Shown here: positions 36,556 through 43,918 of the stretch, in pieces
How positions within the stretch are numbered: position 1 is the first letter of the stretch
Layout: each line of letters starts with the position of its first letter
Assembly (NCBI RefSeq): GCF_000013345.1
Contig: NC_007777.1
Coordinates: 434,001 to 498,000 of the forward strand
Length of the DNA: 64,000 nucleotides
Origin: Frankia casuarinae
Lineage (GTDB): Bacteria; Actinomycetota; Actinomycetes; Frankiales; Frankiaceae
Direction: 5' to 3'
Notes under the pieces: model-generated
Database searches by the model: none
The model's input: the letters and a program-made list of their open reading frames with translations, nothing else
What the model was told of the DNA's origin: nothing
Program-made: the position numbers and the translations under genes

Positions 36556-37442
36556 GGTTCGAGACTCCTAGCTCGATCAATGAGCATCTTGGTGCTCGCG
36601 TCCCGCTCGGCCGCAGATTCCCACATCGCGCTGAACGACTCTTCGTATTGCTCTACCTCACGATCTTTCTCTAGATACAACGCTCCGGTAAGTCCCTCCA
36701 CGTAAACCGTTGGCGGTTCCCCCGCTCGTCCGGTTCCGTTCTCGGGAAACCGAAGAACGACGAACGGACCCGACGTGACGCCCGTGTGTAGGCCGGCACT
36801 GAACGGCATTACCTTGATCGTGACATTAGGCAGCCGGTTTACGTCCGCAATCCGTTCGAGTTGCTGTGCGAGCACCTTCGGGCCACCAACGGGGCGATGC
36901 AGAATCGACTCGCTGAGAACAACATTCAGGACCGGGGGATCGGTCACTCGGGTCAGCAACGCCTGCCGGGCCATGCGTACATGAACTCGCCGGTCTATTT
37001 CGTCGTTCTCGATATCGGGGTCTTCCGCTCGGATCAGGGTCCGTGCGTACTCCTCTGTTTGGAGGAGACCGGGAACGAGTTCCGCCTGGTAGCACCAGAG
37101 GCGAGAGGCTGCCTCTTCGAGCCCGATGTACAGGTCGAGCCAGGCCGGGATGACGTCGCCGTAGCTGTGCCACCAGCCGCGCGCCTTCGTCTCCTTCGCG
37201 AGCCCCATCAGCGCCTCGGTCAGGTCGGTGGGTGCACCGTAGATCCGGCACATGATCTCTACGTCAAAGCTCCGAAGCGAGGTCAGCCCCGACTCGATGC
37301 GCCAGATCTTGGCTTCGGACCACTCCAGGCGCCGTGCGGCTGCCCGCACGGTCAGCCTCGCCTGGTTTCGAAGATCGCGTAGGTACCGGCCGAGCTGGCG
37401 GCGCGGCACGGTCGAGCCCGTCGTCGTGCTGCCTTCTGGCAT
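36552..37442 (-). CDS. WhiJ-type XRE regulator with DUF5753
   Basis: 296 residues. Helix-turn-helix near residues 18-70 (RYLRDLRNQARLTVRAAAR, WSEAKIWRIESG), then the long DUF5753 domain (WHSYGDVIPAWLDLYIGLEE, YQAELVPGLLQTEEYAR, VLSESILHRPVG, LPNVTIKVMPFSAG). The ATG at 37442 has GGAGGGG upstream; longer starts lack it. Together with the co-transcribed DUF397 gene and the anti-sigma-like ATPase on the other strand (38130) it forms the familiar actinomycete WhiJ/DUF397/ATPase set, here as cargo of an integrated element. Confidence 0.9.
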   Translation of the reverse strand: MPEGSTTTGSTVPRRQLGRYLRDLRNQARLTVRAAARRLEWSEAKIWRIESGLTSLRSFDVEIMCRIYGAPTDLTEALMGLAKETKARGWWHSYGDVIPAWLDLYIGLEEAASRLWCYQAELVPGLLQTEEYARTLIRAEDPDIENDEIDRRVHVRMARQALLTRVTDPPVLNVVLSESILHRPVGGPKVLAQQLERIADVNRLPNVTIKVMPFSAGLHTGVTSGPFVVLRFPENGTGRAGEPPTVYVEGLTGALYLEKDREVEQYEESFSAMWESAAERDASTKMLIDRARSLEP

Positions 37443-37527
37443 CGCCCCTCCTTCGGTTTGAGGGTAGTCCATCACCCGAAATGAAAGACTCCGGTCGCTG
37501 TTTCGCAACAATATCAACATCTCTCAG

Positions 37528-37548
37528 CTTGCATTGTGAGTCTTGCAT
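37528..37548. promoter_or_regulatory. Direct repeat CTTGCAT in divergent promoter region
   Basis: CTTGCAT occurs at 37528 and 37542, 14 bp apart, in an A+T-richer strip of the 320-bp intergenic region between the XRE regulator (minus strand) and a small plus-strand gene. It is a candidate operator for the XRE protein. Nothing else recognisable lies in 37443-37762. Confidence 0.35.
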
Positions 37549-37762
37549 GTTGGGTCCTCACGGTGTTTGACTTCTGCGTGACAGCAGGCGCGCCGAGAGT
37601 GGCCGCCTGGCCGCCTACGGCGCTGCCATCGGCGGACGCTCGCGTCTCTCTGCGTTGCCAAGGAGCCCTCCTCGGCGGCATCTGCCGCGCCCTGCTGTCT
37701 GCGGCACGGAGACGGAGGCGCGGCGCGGGGGCTGCCCGTCGCAGACCGAAGGGAGAGGGTCC

Positions 37763-38068
37763 ATGGACGAACGCCGGTTCGTGGTGTGGGACGCGGACGG
37801 ACGACCGCTCGGGGCATTCCCCGACTTCGACACCGCCCACGAGTGGGCGCACGTGCGGATGCGGCAGGCGCGAACCCGCCTCCCCCTGACACTCGACGAC
37901 CGTGTAGCGAAGGTCAGCCGCCGCCTATCCCACGCCCGCTGTGAGCTGGTGGCGTGGGCCGAATTCGCCGTGTTGCCCGGCTGTGACCTGCCCGCTCTCG
38001 GCGCAGCCGCAGCCGCAGCCGCAGGCGACACGGCGCGGCGCCAGCCTGCACAGCACTCACGGTCGTGA
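37763..38068 (+). CDS. Small hypothetical protein
   Basis: 101 residues beginning MDERRFVVWDADGRPLG, with a compact N-terminal alpha/beta-like part and an Ala-rich end. GGGAGAGGG precedes the ATG by about 5 bp. No family recognised. It lies upstream of, and in the same direction as, the anti-sigma-like ATPase, 61 bp away, so it is probably in the same transcript. Confidence 0.6.
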   Translation: MDERRFVVWDADGRPLGAFPDFDTAHEWAHVRMRQARTRLPLTLDDRVAKVSRRLSHARCELVAWAEFAVLPGCDLPALGAAAAAAAGDTARRQPAQHSRS

Positions 38069-38129
38069 CCATCCGGATCATCGGCCGCTGGGCTGCCGTC
38101 CGCGCGCTGACCGCCGCACGGGGCTCAGC

Positions 38130-38741
38130 ATGACTGGTGACTCATCGCCTGTGATCCGGGTGGCCGTGGCGCACTTCCCGCCGACAGCCGCCGCCGTTCC
38201 CGACGTGCGCACGAGCACGGCCTGCACGCTCAGGGAATGGTCAGTCGACTCCGACACCGTCAACACTGTCGAACTCGTCGTTTGTGAATTGACCTCGAAT
38301 GCCGTGAAGGCGAGCCGCCCGGAAGACGTCGTGGCCATACGGCTCACCGCGACAGGAGAATACGTCCTTGTTGAAGTGCGGGACGGCAATGACACCGCTC
38401 CCCGTATCAAAAGCCCGGACCTGTTCAGTGAGGACGGACGCGGCCTGCTGATGGTCGACGCGCTGTCGCGCCGATGGTCGTGGTGGAGAGTAAAGACCGG
38501 CGGAAAAGTTGTCTGGGCCGAGATTCCCGGTGGTTTGCAAGCCACGCCGCCGCCGACGCAGGCCGCTACGCCGATGCCGACGCGGACACCGAGGGTCGGG
38601 CCGCAGCCTACGGCGCCGGTCGTCTACCGCACCGACCCGGAGACCCTGCGGCGGGTCGCTGACGCGCTGCGCGCGCTGGACCCGTGGCACCGGACCCCCT
38701 CCGGCCGCAGCTTGCCCGAAGCTGTGCCGCACCGGGCCTGA
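38130..38741 (+). CDS. RsbW-like ATP-binding protein
   Basis: 203 residues. GHKL-type ATPase fold (HATPase_c_2): N-box LVVCELTSNAVKASRP, G1-like VEVRDGNDTAP and G2 EDGRGLLMVDALSRRWSWW. These bind ATP in anti-sigma-factor kinases; in WhiJ-type loci such ATPases accompany XRE and DUF397 proteins. Residues from about 135 are a proline/threonine-rich extension not needed for the fold. ATG at 38130; no strong ribosome site is seen. Confidence 0.82.
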   Translation: MTGDSSPVIRVAVAHFPPTAAAVPDVRTSTACTLREWSVDSDTVNTVELVVCELTSNAVKASRPEDVVAIRLTATGEYVLVEVRDGNDTAPRIKSPDLFSEDGRGLLMVDALSRRWSWWRVKTGGKVVWAEIPGGLQATPPPTQAATPMPTRTPRVGPQPTAPVVYRTDPETLRRVADALRALDPWHRTPSGRSLPEAVPHRA

Positions 38742-38772
38742 CGCATCGCAACCTGGCCGGGAAAGGGGGAAC

Positions 38773-39318
38773 ATGGGGCGAGCTGGTATGCGAGCGGAAC
38801 AGAATGCGCTACGGGTCCACCTGTTGCATGCGGGAATGACGCAGGCCGAGATAGCCGACGAGTTCATCCGACGTTATCAACTTCGCCCTCGCGCCGCTTT
38901 CCGCCACGCGCACGGCTGGACGCAGCTACAAGCCGCCGACCACATCAATAGACAAGCGGCCCGTCTCGGCCTTGACCCGGACGGCAGGGCTTCCATCACC
39001 GGTCCCTATTTGTGTGAACTGGAGCATTGGCCGGACACGTCCGCGCGGCGAAGGCTCACCCCGCAGATTCTCGCGCTGCTGGCGACCGCGTACGGCACCG
39101 ACGTTCACCGGCTGGTGGACGCCTCCGACCGCGTGCGGATGCGGCCGGCGGACCGGCTGGTGATCGACGCCATGACGTGCGTGCGCCAACCGGCCACCTG
39201 CCCCCGCTGCCGCCGCCGGGAACCAACCGCGATGCCCCGGATGCCGAGGGCGCGGCCGGATGCGCTGGCGTCGTCCGGGAGCCTCGCTGTGTCGGCACAC
39301 CCCCTGCCCATCGGGTAG
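38773..39318 (+). CDS. Helix-turn-helix regulatory protein
   Basis: 181 residues. MTQAEIADEFIRRYQLRPRAAFRHAHGWTQ-type sequence (landmarks AEIADEFIRRY, FRHAHGWTQLQAADHIN) shows an XRE-like DNA-binding domain, followed by LTPQILALLATAYGTDVHRLVD, the usual end of such a repressor fold. The C-terminal 40 residues are basic and disordered with a CPRCRRR stretch. ATG has GAAAGGGGG upstream. Lies 31 bp after the ATPase gene, same direction. Common in actinomycete accessory DNA. Confidence 0.72.
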   Translation: MGRAGMRAEQNALRVHLLHAGMTQAEIADEFIRRYQLRPRAAFRHAHGWTQLQAADHINRQAARLGLDPDGRASITGPYLCELEHWPDTSARRRLTPQILALLATAYGTDVHRLVDASDRVRMRPADRLVIDAMTCVRQPATCPRCRRREPTAMPRMPRARPDALASSGSLAVSAHPLPIG

Positions 39319-39598
39319 CCGTACCGGTCGCCGTGCCGGTCCCCTGTTTGAGCGGCGACCCCGCAAGGGCGCCGCTGGCGCAGGCCACCGGCTCCGCTGG
39401 GACTGCCCAAGGACAGCCCGACTCGTAGCCCTACAGGCCACGTGTTCACATCTGGACGACCTCGGCCGCTGGGCATCCGCACGCTCGCAGGCTCCCGCAT
39501 GGGTCGCTACGTTCCTGTTCGGTATGAATTATCCAAACTTCCCGTCCGTCCGCCCACCGGAGCACCCATCGGCCCGCCCACCGGACCACCTGTAAAGA

Positions 39599-39655
39599 TG
39601 GGTGGGTCTGAGATGTCGCACTGGCGCAGGTCAAAGCACCTGCCACACCCACCCA
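39599..39655. other. Nested hairpin just before the IS5-type insertion
   Basis: TGGGTGGGT (39599) pairs with ACCCACCCA (39647) and encloses a second hairpin GCAGGT-CAAAGC-ACCTGC. It ends 15 bp before the insertion target. Could be a terminator or an RNA structure. The 350 bp between the HTH gene and the insertion otherwise hold no supported gene. Confidence 0.4.
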
Positions 39656-39711
39656 AGCACTCCGCGACTTAAGAGCGTGTCTTGCGTGGCTGCCCGGGGT
39701 ACATATCGATC

Positions 39712-40080
39712 ATGGATGTGTTGGAGAGCAGCCTTGCCGGGCGGCTGGTCCCGGACGAGTTGCGGGAGCTGGTGGAACCGCTGCTGCCCCGGTTCGAGGC
39801 CCGCTGGCAGGGCGGTGGGACTGCCCCGATCGAGGATCGGGCGGTGTTTACCGCGGTGGTCTACGTGCTGACCTCGGGGTGTGCTTGGCGGCATCTGCCG
39901 TCCGAGTTCGGGGTGTCGGTACCCACGGCGCACCGTCGGTTCCAGGCGTGGACCCGGGCGGGTGTCTGGCCTCGACCGCACCGCAAGATCTTGGACCTGC
40001 ACGGTGTGGCCGGACGGGTCGACTGGTCATCGGCGATCGTGGACGCGGCCAGCCTGCGGGCAAAAAAGGGGGAAGCCTGA
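39712..40080 (+). CDS. IS5-family transposase, OrfA
   Basis: 122-residue N-terminal half: DELRELVEPLLPRFEAR, VFTAVVYVLTSGCAWRHLPSEFG, PTAHRRFQAWTRAGVW, all typical of the IS5/IS427 helix-turn-helix (DUF4096-like) domain, then the first catalytic Asp in WSSAIVDAASLRAKKGE. It ends 20 bases after a slippery run. Confidence 0.9.
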   Translation: MDVLESSLAGRLVPDELRELVEPLLPRFEARWQGGGTAPIEDRAVFTAVVYVLTSGCAWRHLPSEFGVSVPTAHRRFQAWTRAGVWPRPHRKILDLHGVAGRVDWSSAIVDAASLRAKKGEA

Positions 40081-40535
40081 CCGGTCCGAACCCGGTCGAC
40101 CGCGGCAAACCGGGCTCGAAGATCCATGTCCTGACCGACGCGGGCGGGCTGCCGCTGGTCGTGGCGGTCTCCCCGGCGAACCCGCACGACAGCGGGGCCT
40201 TCGTCCCGCTGGTGGCCAGTATCCCGGCGATCCGTTCCCGCCGTGGACCGCGGCGGCGCCACCCGGCCACGCTGCGCGCGGGCAAGGCCTACGACCAGCC
40301 GGAACGACGGCGTTTCCTGCGCCGGCGCGGTATCGCGGTGCGGATCGCCCGCCGTGGTGTGGACAGTACCGAACGCCTCGGCCGGCACCGGTGGAAAGTC
40401 GAGAGAACGCTGGCCTGGCTCGGTGGCTACCGCCGCCTGAGCCCGCGTTACGAACGCAACGGCTACAACTTCCTCGGGTTCCTCTGCCTGGCTGCCGCGA
40501 TCACCTGCTGGAAGAAGCTCCCGCACTCGACGTGA
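39712..40535 (+). CDS. IS5-family transposase, OrfAB by -1 frameshift
   Basis: The heptamer A-AAA-AAG at 40062-40068, in the right phase for the zero frame, followed by a G run, lets ribosomes slip back one base. The -1 frame continues with LTGPNPVDRGKPGSKIHVLTD, AVSPANPHDSGAFVPL and the C-terminal catalytic Glu region WKVERTLAWLGGYRRL, giving a full-length DDE transposase of about 274 residues. This is the known mode of expression in the IS427 group. No other lesion is present, so the transposase should be active. Confidence 0.85.
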
Positions 40536-40641
40536 GACACGCTCTAATCTCCCTTGCAAGGAACCGCCGTCGCCTACGCGCCCAGAACACCGCCATGCGC
40601 GCCCATCGGCGCTCACGACCGACACACGAGTACCACTTGCC

Positions 40642-41115
40642 ATGTGTGACCAAGGGGTGGTACCGGTTGTGCTGGCGTACGCGCGTGCGCTGCTGACCGG
40701 GTCGGAGCAGGGGCGGACCGCCTACCTGGCGGCGGATCTCCGGGACCCCGGGCTCATCCTCGATGCCGCCGAGCTCCGCGGCGTGCTCGACTTCCACCGG
40801 CCGATTGCGCTGTTCCTCGTCGCGGTCCTGCACTTCCTGACCGGCGCCGACCAACCGCGTGCGCTGGTGCGCAGGCTGCTGGACGGTCTGCCGTCCGGCA
40901 GCTACCTGGTCGTGTCCCACGCGACCGGCGACCAGGCACCCCCAGGGGTCGGCGCGATCGTCGAGACCTACGCGACCACGGCCGCGCCGCTCGTTCTCCG
41001 CGGCCTCGCGGACGTCTGCCGCTTCTTCGACGGGACGGATGTCCTCGACCCGGGCGTGGTGCGCCTACCGCTGTGGAAGCCGGACACGCCACCCACGGAC
41101 CCGGAAACCGTCTGA
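40642..41115 (+). pseudogene. DUF574-type SAM methyltransferase, N-terminus missing
   Basis: 157 residues match the C-terminal two thirds of DUF574 methyltransferases: VVLAYARALLTG, TAYLAADLRDPGLIL, LFLVAVLHFLTGADQP, LPSGSYLVVSHATGD. The N-terminal part with the S-adenosylmethionine glycine motif is absent; only the end of the second strand (VDNDP in intact homologs) is faintly present as VVPVV. So it is a truncated gene. Its 3' end is 10 bp from the equally truncated replication initiator. Confidence 0.75.
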
Positions 41116-41125
41116 GTCTACGGCG

Positions 41126-42595
41126 GTGCAGGACGGAAGCCCTGACCGCTCGCGGCGGCTCCGGATGGCCCAGTGCAAGACCGGATGGCATCTCGACGAC
41201 GAACCCCTTCCCGACCCGGATCCGCCGTCCGACGACGCCAAGGCACTTGCCGTGCTGCGGGCGGACCTGGAGGAAGCCCGCGGTGAGGTCCTGGCGGCCG
41301 GCGACCTCGGGCAGGTCGGCGAGATCGACGAACTGATCGGCCAGGTGGACCGGGAACTGTCAGATCTGGGCGTGCGGGGCCGGATCGCGCCGGCCGACCG
41401 GGACCGGCCGCGCCGCGTCCGCTCGACCCGTCGTCGCCAGGATGCCCCCGATCTGCCCCGGCTGCCCGTTGAGCGGCGCACGGTCGGGCGGACGTTCACC
41501 GCGCCGGACGGGACGGTGTGGCGGCCGTCGATGTTCCTGACCCTGACCTGTGCCTCGTACGGGCGGGTGCACTCCGACGGCACGCCGGTGGACCCGGCCT
41601 CCTACGACTACCGGCAGGCGGCACGGGACGCGATCCACTTCCCGAAGCTGCTGGATCGGTTCTGGCAGAACCTGCGCCGCGCGGTCGGCTGGGATGTCCA
41701 GTACTTCGCCGCGCTGGAACCCCAACGGCGTCTCGCCCCGCACCTGCACGCCGCGATCCGCGGCACCATCCCGCGGACCATGCTGCGGCTGGTGGCGGCA
41801 GCCACCTACCACCAGGTCTGGCGGCCAGCGACGGACCGGCCGGTCTACGACGATCAGCATCTGCCCGTCTGGGACGACACCATCGGCGCCTACCTCGACC
41901 CCGACGCCGGCGACCCGCTGCCCTCGTGGGATGCGGCGCTCGACGCGATCGGTGAGGACGACGAACCCGCGCACGTCGTGCGGTTCGGTCCGCAACTCCA
42001 GGCGGACGGGGTGACGGCGAACTCGGTGAACACCGGCCGGATGATCGGCTATCTCACCAAGTACCTGACGAAGACCCTCGACACCTGTCACGAGATCAGC
42101 AGTGACCGGCAGCGGGCGCATGTGGAGCGGCTCGCCGATGCCCTGCGCTACGAACCCTGCTCCCCGACCTGTGCGAACTGGCTGCGCTACGGCATCCAAC
42201 CCCGCAACCCCCGGCGCGGCCTCACCCCCGGACGGTGCACCGGCAAAGCCCACCGGCGCGAAACCCTCGGCTTCGGCGGCCGGCGGGTGCTGGTCTCCCG
42301 CCGCTGGTCTGGCAAGACCCTCACCGACCACCGTCGTGATCGGGTCGTCTTTATCCGCCAGCAGCTCGCGGCACTGGGCGCCACTGGCACCGGACCGGCC
42401 GCGCCCGAGGACGATCCGACCCGCATCGCCTGGACGCTGCTACGCCCCGGGGACCCGGCCGCACCCCGCCGCGAACATCTGATCTTGCATGCCATCGCCC
42501 AACGGCACGCCTGGCGCGCACAGCTCGGAATCGGCACCGAGGAAGGGGCCGGCGGGGATTCGGCAACAGGGCCGCCGCTGGCGGACGCAGCCTGA
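41126..42595 (+). CDS. RepSA-like replication initiator, N-terminally truncated
   Basis: 489 residues from GTG 41126. Rolling-circle initiator of actinomycete ICEs: SRRLRMAQCKTGWHLDDEP near the start, the HUH metal motif APHLHAAIRG (His206, His208) and the catalytic tyrosines in IGYLTKYLTK (Tyr309, Tyr313), then CANWLRYGIQPRN and RETLGFGGRRVLVSRRWSGKTL. Homologs have about 80 further N-terminal residues with a CPxC zinc motif before RRLR; here that part is replaced by the methyltransferase remnant. Catalytic residues are intact, so limited function is possible. It is the first gene of the element's core and lies 31 bp before xis. Confidence 0.82.
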   Translation: MQDGSPDRSRRLRMAQCKTGWHLDDEPLPDPDPPSDDAKALAVLRADLEEARGEVLAAGDLGQVGEIDELIGQVDRELSDLGVRGRIAPADRDRPRRVRSTRRRQDAPDLPRLPVERRTVGRTFTAPDGTVWRPSMFLTLTCASYGRVHSDGTPVDPASYDYRQAARDAIHFPKLLDRFWQNLRRAVGWDVQYFAALEPQRRLAPHLHAAIRGTIPRTMLRLVAAATYHQVWRPATDRPVYDDQHLPVWDDTIGAYLDPDAGDPLPSWDAALDAIGEDDEPAHVVRFGPQLQADGVTANSVNTGRMIGYLTKYLTKTLDTCHEISSDRQRAHVERLADALRYEPCSPTCANWLRYGIQPRNPRRGLTPGRCTGKAHRRETLGFGGRRVLVSRRWSGKTLTDHRRDRVVFIRQQLAALGATGTGPAAPEDDPTRIAWTLLRPGDPAAPRREHLILHAIAQRHAWRAQLGIGTEEGAGGDSATGPPLADAA

Positions 42596-42626
42596 CCCCA
42601 CCCCGGCAAGCCCCTGGAGAGCCTGC

Positions 42627-42818
42627 GTGACCAAGCTCCTGCTCACCCCGACGGAAGCCGCTGACCTGCTCGGCGTCAGCCGCAGCACCGTCTACGAACT
42701 GCTGAACAGCGGCGACCTCGAATCCGTCCGCATCGGCCGTGCCCGCCGGATCCCCTCCGCCTCGCTGCTCGCCTTCGTCCACCGGCTCCGCGGCCTCGAC
42801 GACGGACAGGCAGCATGA
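42627..42818 (+). CDS. xis: Excisionase (MerR-like HTH)
   Basis: 63 residues, GTG start after GGAGAG. LLTPTEAADLLGVSRSTVYELLNSGDLESVRIGRARRIP (landmarks AADLLGVSRSTVYEL and RIGRARRIP) is the helix-turn-helix 17 excisionase fold. Position between rep and int is the standard order of actinomycete ICEs, where Xis helps Int to excise the element. Confidence 0.88.
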   Translation: MTKLLLTPTEAADLLGVSRSTVYELLNSGDLESVRIGRARRIPSASLLAFVHRLRGLDDGQAA

Positions 42819-42824
42819 TCACCC

Positions 42825-43028
42825 TCACTGGCCGTCGGGCGGGGGCAGGTCGGGGCGGTGTTCGGCAATCCATGCCTCCACATCGACGGTCCGCCAGATG
42901 TGACCGGCGGCCAGGGAGGCATACGGCGCGGGGAACGACGGGTCTTCCTTCAGAAGCTGGTTCACCCGCGTCCGCCCGACCCCCAACCGGCGGGCGATCT
43001 CCGCCGCTCCCATGAGCGGTTGCGTCAT
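42825..43028 (-). CDS. AlpA-type helix-turn-helix protein
   Basis: 67 residues, MTQPLMGAAEIARRLGVGRT then a short beta-wing region ending in WIAEHRPDLPPP. The ATG at 43028 is 13 bp from a perfect palindrome. Longer frames upstream lack support. It is divergent from 43179 and probably binds the twin operator between them, controlling itself and the int side of the element. Confidence 0.78.
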   Translation of the reverse strand: MTQPLMGAAEIARRLGVGRTRVNQLLKEDPSFPAPYASLAAGHIWRTVDVEAWIAEHRPDLPPPDGQ

Positions 43029-43041
43029 ACCCCGCAATCTA

Positions 43042-43096
43042 CTGGACGACCGTCCAGCGCCACGTGTACCGTGGATGTCGCTGGACGGTCGTCCAG
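43042..43096. promoter_or_regulatory. Twin 16-bp palindromic operator
   Basis: CTGGACGACCGTCCAG (43042-43057) and CTGGACGGTCGTCCAG (43081-43096) are each palindromic with 7-bp arms, and each is the exact reverse complement of the other. With flanking GCG/CGC they make an 18-bp inverted repeat around a centre that includes CCACG/CGTGG. The block sits between the divergent AlpA-like gene and the 43179 gene, as expected for a shared operator. Confidence 0.85.
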
Positions 43097-43178
43097 TCGC
43101 GTTGAGGCGGTTCCGGCCGAGTGCGGCAACACCCGACCGGAACCTTGGCCCCTTCCTGCGCGAACAGGAGAGAGACCC

Positions 43179-43478
43179 ATGCCCATCTTCCCGTCCGACG
43201 CCCCGGATCCCGACCGAACCCCCGGCGGAGACGTGCCGCTGATCGTGGCCAGCATCGTCCGGCCCGGCGTCTATGCGCTGACGCTGCGTCCTGGTGCTGA
43301 TGCCCGCGAGATCGCCGAGCTCCTCGCCTGCATGCCGGTCGACGCCTTCCTGACCGAGCACGTCGGCGACATCGACCTGACCATGGTCTTCCGGACAGTG
43401 CCCGACGGCAGGGAACCTGATCCCACCGGGGGCGTCACCCCGACGGCACCGGCGGCGGCACGCGGAACCCGCCCGTAG
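43179..43478 (+). CDS. Small hypothetical ICE protein
   Basis: 99 residues. A central, well-ordered part (VASIVRPGVYALTLRPGADA, IAELLACMPVDAFLTEHVGD, DLTMVFRTVP) is flanked by proline-rich ends. AGGAGAG precedes the ATG. No family recognised; it occupies the slot of small conserved proteins often found between xis-like regulators and int in actinomycete ICEs. Confidence 0.6.
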   Translation: MPIFPSDAPDPDRTPGGDVPLIVASIVRPGVYALTLRPGADAREIAELLACMPVDAFLTEHVGDIDLTMVFRTVPDGREPDPTGGVTPTAPAAARGTRP

Positions 43479-43714
43479 CGGTTCTTCTGCCCCACCCATT
43501 TTTCTTCCGTTCTCTGGTGGCGCCTCAATCTGTCGGGGCGGTGGACGGGTCCAGGGTCGGCCATAGGCCGATCGCGTAGCGACGCGATAGCGCCCTGGAC
43601 GCGGCCGGCGACCCGGCAGACCATCCCAGCGCCAGAGAACGGAAACCCCAACTCGCGCCGGACCATGCGACTCGCGACCCGCGCCCGTTCTTTCGGCAAG
43701 GAGCCAGAACCACC

Positions 43715-43918
43715 ATGCCCACCAACACCCCACGGCGGGTGACCCTCATGCAGGCGCTGCATGACCACCTCGACCGCGCCGACCGCGGCCAGGGACGCGG
43801 TTACCCGCAGTCGGACGGAGAGACCAAGTTCGCCTGCGACATGGAAGACAGCCCCTACGGCTGCCCATGGTGCGACGCCGTCGAATGGCCCGACGGCAAC
43901 CCCCTGGACGTGGCCTGA
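43715..43918 (+). CDS. Small CPWC-motif protein
   Basis: 67 residues with MQALHDHLDRADRG and YGCPWCDAVEWPDG; the CPWC motif plus one earlier Cys might bind metal. AAGGAG lies about 12 bp before the ATG. The TGA overlaps the ATG of int (TGATG), so translation is probably coupled. The 236 bp before it hold no gene. Confidence 0.6.
   Translation: MPTNTPRRVTLMQALHDHLDRADRGQGRGYPQSDGETKFACDMEDSPYGCPWCDAVEWPDGNPLDVA

Larger units (their letters stand above)
39673..40545 (+). mobile_element. Intact IS5-family (IS427-type) insertion sequence
   Basis: 873 bp with terminal inverted repeats GAGCGTGTCTTGCGT (left) and ACGTGAGACACGCTC (right, 13 of 15 positions matching when inverted), flanked by a TAA target duplication at 39670-39672 and 40546-40548. 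Two overlapping frames encode one transposase through a -1 frameshift. Clean ends and duplication mean a recent, complete insertion. Confidence 0.9.
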
